DNA of 7,227 nt, taken from the NCBI GenBank assembly GCA_027019205.1, contig JALUWZ010000166.1, positions 1-7,227 on the forward strand, written 5' to 3'. The notes under the pieces are model-generated. The model saw only the letters and a program-made list of their open reading frames with translations. It searched no databases and was not told the DNA's origin. This document shows positions 5,970 through 7,227 of the stretch, in pieces. Positions within the stretch are counted from its first letter, which is position 1; each line of letters begins with the position of its first letter. Origin of the DNA: Emcibacter sp. Lineage in GTDB: Bacteria; Pseudomonadota; Alphaproteobacteria; Sphingomonadales; Emcibacteraceae. The position numbers and the translations under genes were made by a program.

Positions 5970-6554
5970 ATGCCCAGAAAATTCAAGAGGCGGGAGCGGA
6001 TTTTACGGGAAGCCAGCCGACTTTTTACCGAAAAGGGCTTTGCGGCGACGACACTCGGCGATATTGCCGGGGCAGTCGGCATCCGGCGGGAATCGCTCTA
6101 TTATTACTATCCGGGACGCTATGACATCCTCTATGATATTATCGAGCCGCAGATTTCCAGCGTCATGGCAAATTTTGCGACAATAATGGCGACCGAGGCG
6201 GACAGTATACGGGCCATAAGGCGGGCCATCGAAAATCATCTGCAGCAGTTCAACCCGAGCTATCTTCATATGGCGATGGCGGTCCGCAAAAACAGCAGCG
6301 ACGAGGTGGAGCAGAAATTTATCCGGCTCCGGGATATGTTCAAGGAATATGAAAATCTCTGGACGAAACTGATCCGGCGCGGCGCAGACCAGGGGATAAT
6401 CAGGACCGATACCCCGCCCGCCATACTGGTTTATTCACTCCTCGGACTTTGCAACAGCCTGTCAAGCTGGTACCGGCCTGACGGGGAAATGTCCCTCGAT
6501 CAGGTCGGCAGATATTACAGCGATATTATTCTCGGCGGAATCAGGGCGTCATAA
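5970..6554 (+). CDS. TetR-family transcriptional regulator
   Basis: TetR proteins are dimeric repressors with an N-terminal helix-turn-helix and a helical ligand-binding C-terminal domain. The 194-residue protein has the standard length. Residues 7-25 give helix 1 (RRERILREASRLFTEKGF), and TTLGDIAGAVGIRRESLYYYY at about 27-47 is the helix-turn-helix, with Y44-Y47 following the usual LYYYF pattern. The C-terminal stretch SSWYRPDGEMSLDQVGRYYSDIILGGI (165-191) resembles the WYRPGG-type ending common among TetR regulators of fatty-acid and aromatic acyl-CoA breakdown; an acyl-CoA ligand is therefore a reasonable inference. ATG 5970 has AAGG at 5959-5962, 7 bases upstream. It is divergent from marR and convergent with the crotonase gene, with only 2 bases between stop codons. 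Confidence 0.93.
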   Translation: MPRKFKRRERILREASRLFTEKGFAATTLGDIAGAVGIRRESLYYYYPGRYDILYDIIEPQISSVMANFATIMATEADSIRAIRRAIENHLQQFNPSYLHMAMAVRKNSSDEVEQKFIRLRDMFKEYENLWTKLIRRGADQGIIRTDTPPAILVYSLLGLCNSLSSWYRPDGEMSLDQVGRYYSDIILGGIRAS

Positions 6555-6556
6555 GT

Positions 6557-7227
6557 CTATCCGCTGGTGGTGAAATCCGGCTTGCGCCGTTCCTGAAAGG
6601 CGGAAATACCCTCTTTTGCCGCTTTGGTGCAGGCACTGTCGCCAAAGGCATGATAGCCGACATCAAGCGCCGCCGCCAGAGAGGGGGCGGCGGCGGCATC
6701 CCTGACCGCCTTTTCAATGATGGTGATGATCTCGCGGCTTAAAATCTGTCCGGTGGCTGCGGTGCCGTCTGTGGTCTCGAAATCCGCGACCTGAACCGGC
6801 GCGTCGGCAATATGGTGAGCCGTGCCCTGTAAGGCGATCACTTGCCGGACGGCGGCGGGAATCAGCGCCTCTGCCGTTTCAACAAGCTCTGCCACCATGC
6901 CGATGTCGCGGGCCTGTTTCGCGGTCAGCTTTTCCGCCCGGGTCAGCATCCGGTTAAAGGTTGCCGAGGCGTTGGGCCAGCGGCGATAGGGGATAACCAT
7001 CGCCCCGATTCCGGGGACAATGCCGAGGGTGACTTCCGGCAGCTGCATCCAGGCACTGTCCACCGCGACCAGGGCCTGACAGCGGGTGGCAAGTTCCAGT
7101 CCGCCGCCAAGCGCCAGGCCGTTCAGGGCCGCGACCACGGGCTTTGGACAATGGTCAAGATGAACCAGCAGCCGGGAACAGCTTCTGGCATAGTCAATGC
7201 TCTGGTCGCGGTCACCGAGCATGGCGG
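6557..7227 (-). CDS. Enoyl-CoA hydratase/isomerase (crotonase) family protein, N-terminus beyond window
   Basis: Crotonase-fold enzymes add water to, isomerise or cleave acyl-CoA substrates, stabilising an enolate in an oxyanion hole. The frame is open to the window edge, giving 222 codons of the C-terminal part; ATG 7222 is an internal Met, since the family motifs that normally precede it are missing. Counting from that Met, KPVVAALNGLALGGGLELA (27-45) and LPEVTLGIVPG (61-71) hold both classical hydratase glutamates, E43 and E63, 20 residues apart as in rat mitochondrial hydratase (E144/E164). The usual GGTQRLPR loop is replaced by GAMVIPYRRWP (73-83). The tail ends with AKEGISAFQERRKPDF, a typical family ending, but the segment after E63 is about 158 residues, roughly 30 longer than in a compact hydratase. 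It may be part of a larger or fused protein such as a hydratase/3-hydroxyacyl-CoA dehydrogenase. Reaction likely hydratase; substrate unknown. Confidence 0.9.
   Translation of the reverse strand, partial: AMLGDRDQSIDYARSCSRLLVHLDHCPKPVVAALNGLALGGGLELATRCQALVAVDSAWMQLPEVTLGIVPGIGAMVIPYRRWPNASATFNRMLTRAEKLTAKQARDIGMVAELVETAEALIPAAVRQVIALQGTAHHIADAPVQVADFETTDGTAATGQILSREIITIIEKAVRDAAAAPSLAAALDVGYHAFGDSACTKAAKEGISAFQERRKPDFTTSG

Noticed and set aside
6556..6600. Terminator between tetR and the crotonase gene
   Set aside because: Only a 4-base stem (CGGC/GCCG) lies nearby, without a T tract, inside the crotonase coding sequence.

Overview
The window holds eight protein genes and almost no spare DNA: the longest intergenic stretch is 72 bases and no interval over 300 bases lacks a gene. 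The moderately GC-rich composition, dense packing, GTG start use and mix of families suggest a proteobacterium, most likely an alphaproteobacterium. That assignment is inference from style, not from a marker gene. I see no rRNA, tRNA, CRISPR array, transposase, integrase or attachment site.

Layout. (1) A plus-strand operon runs from the left edge to 4553. It contains a 5'-truncated class III (CaiB/BaiF) CoA-transferase, an AMP-forming acyl-CoA synthetase, a TSUP (TauE/SafE) membrane transporter, and an FMN-dependent alpha-hydroxy-acid dehydrogenase closest in motifs to membrane-bound (S)-mandelate/L-lactate dehydrogenases. Gaps are 14, 45 and 17 bases. (2) A minus-strand pair follows, tail to tail with no base between the stop codons: a MarR-family regulator (5897 to 5412) and, 21 bases on, an alpha/beta hydrolase (5390 to 4554). 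(3) A TetR-family regulator (5970 to 6554) diverges from marR across 72 bases that carry a perfect TATAAT, an overlapping opposite-strand -10-like element, and TTACC/GGTGA inverted repeats. (4) The 3' part of a crotonase-fold (enoyl-CoA hydratase/isomerase) gene enters from the right edge on the minus strand, tail to tail with tetR, with 2 bases between the stops.

Working together (inference). The window looks like part of a regulated CoA-thioester catabolic locus. The transporter moves an organic or sulfur-containing anion. The flavoenzyme oxidises a 2-hydroxy acid to a 2-oxo acid. Acids are activated either by ATP-dependent ligation (synthetase) or by CoA exchange (transferase), and the crotonase-type enzyme acts on an unsaturated acyl-CoA. 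The hydrolase could release the acid from an ester or cleave an intermediate. Two one-component regulators facing a shared promoter suggest control by two ligands, perhaps a free acid for MarR and an acyl-CoA for TetR. The substrate cannot be read from the sequence.

No wholly new system is evident. The points most worth a second look are the hydrolase without the usual catalytic acid, the compact shared marR/tetR promoter, the divergent crotonase, and the unusual grouping of a TSUP transporter with a hydroxy-acid dehydrogenase between CoA-activation genes.
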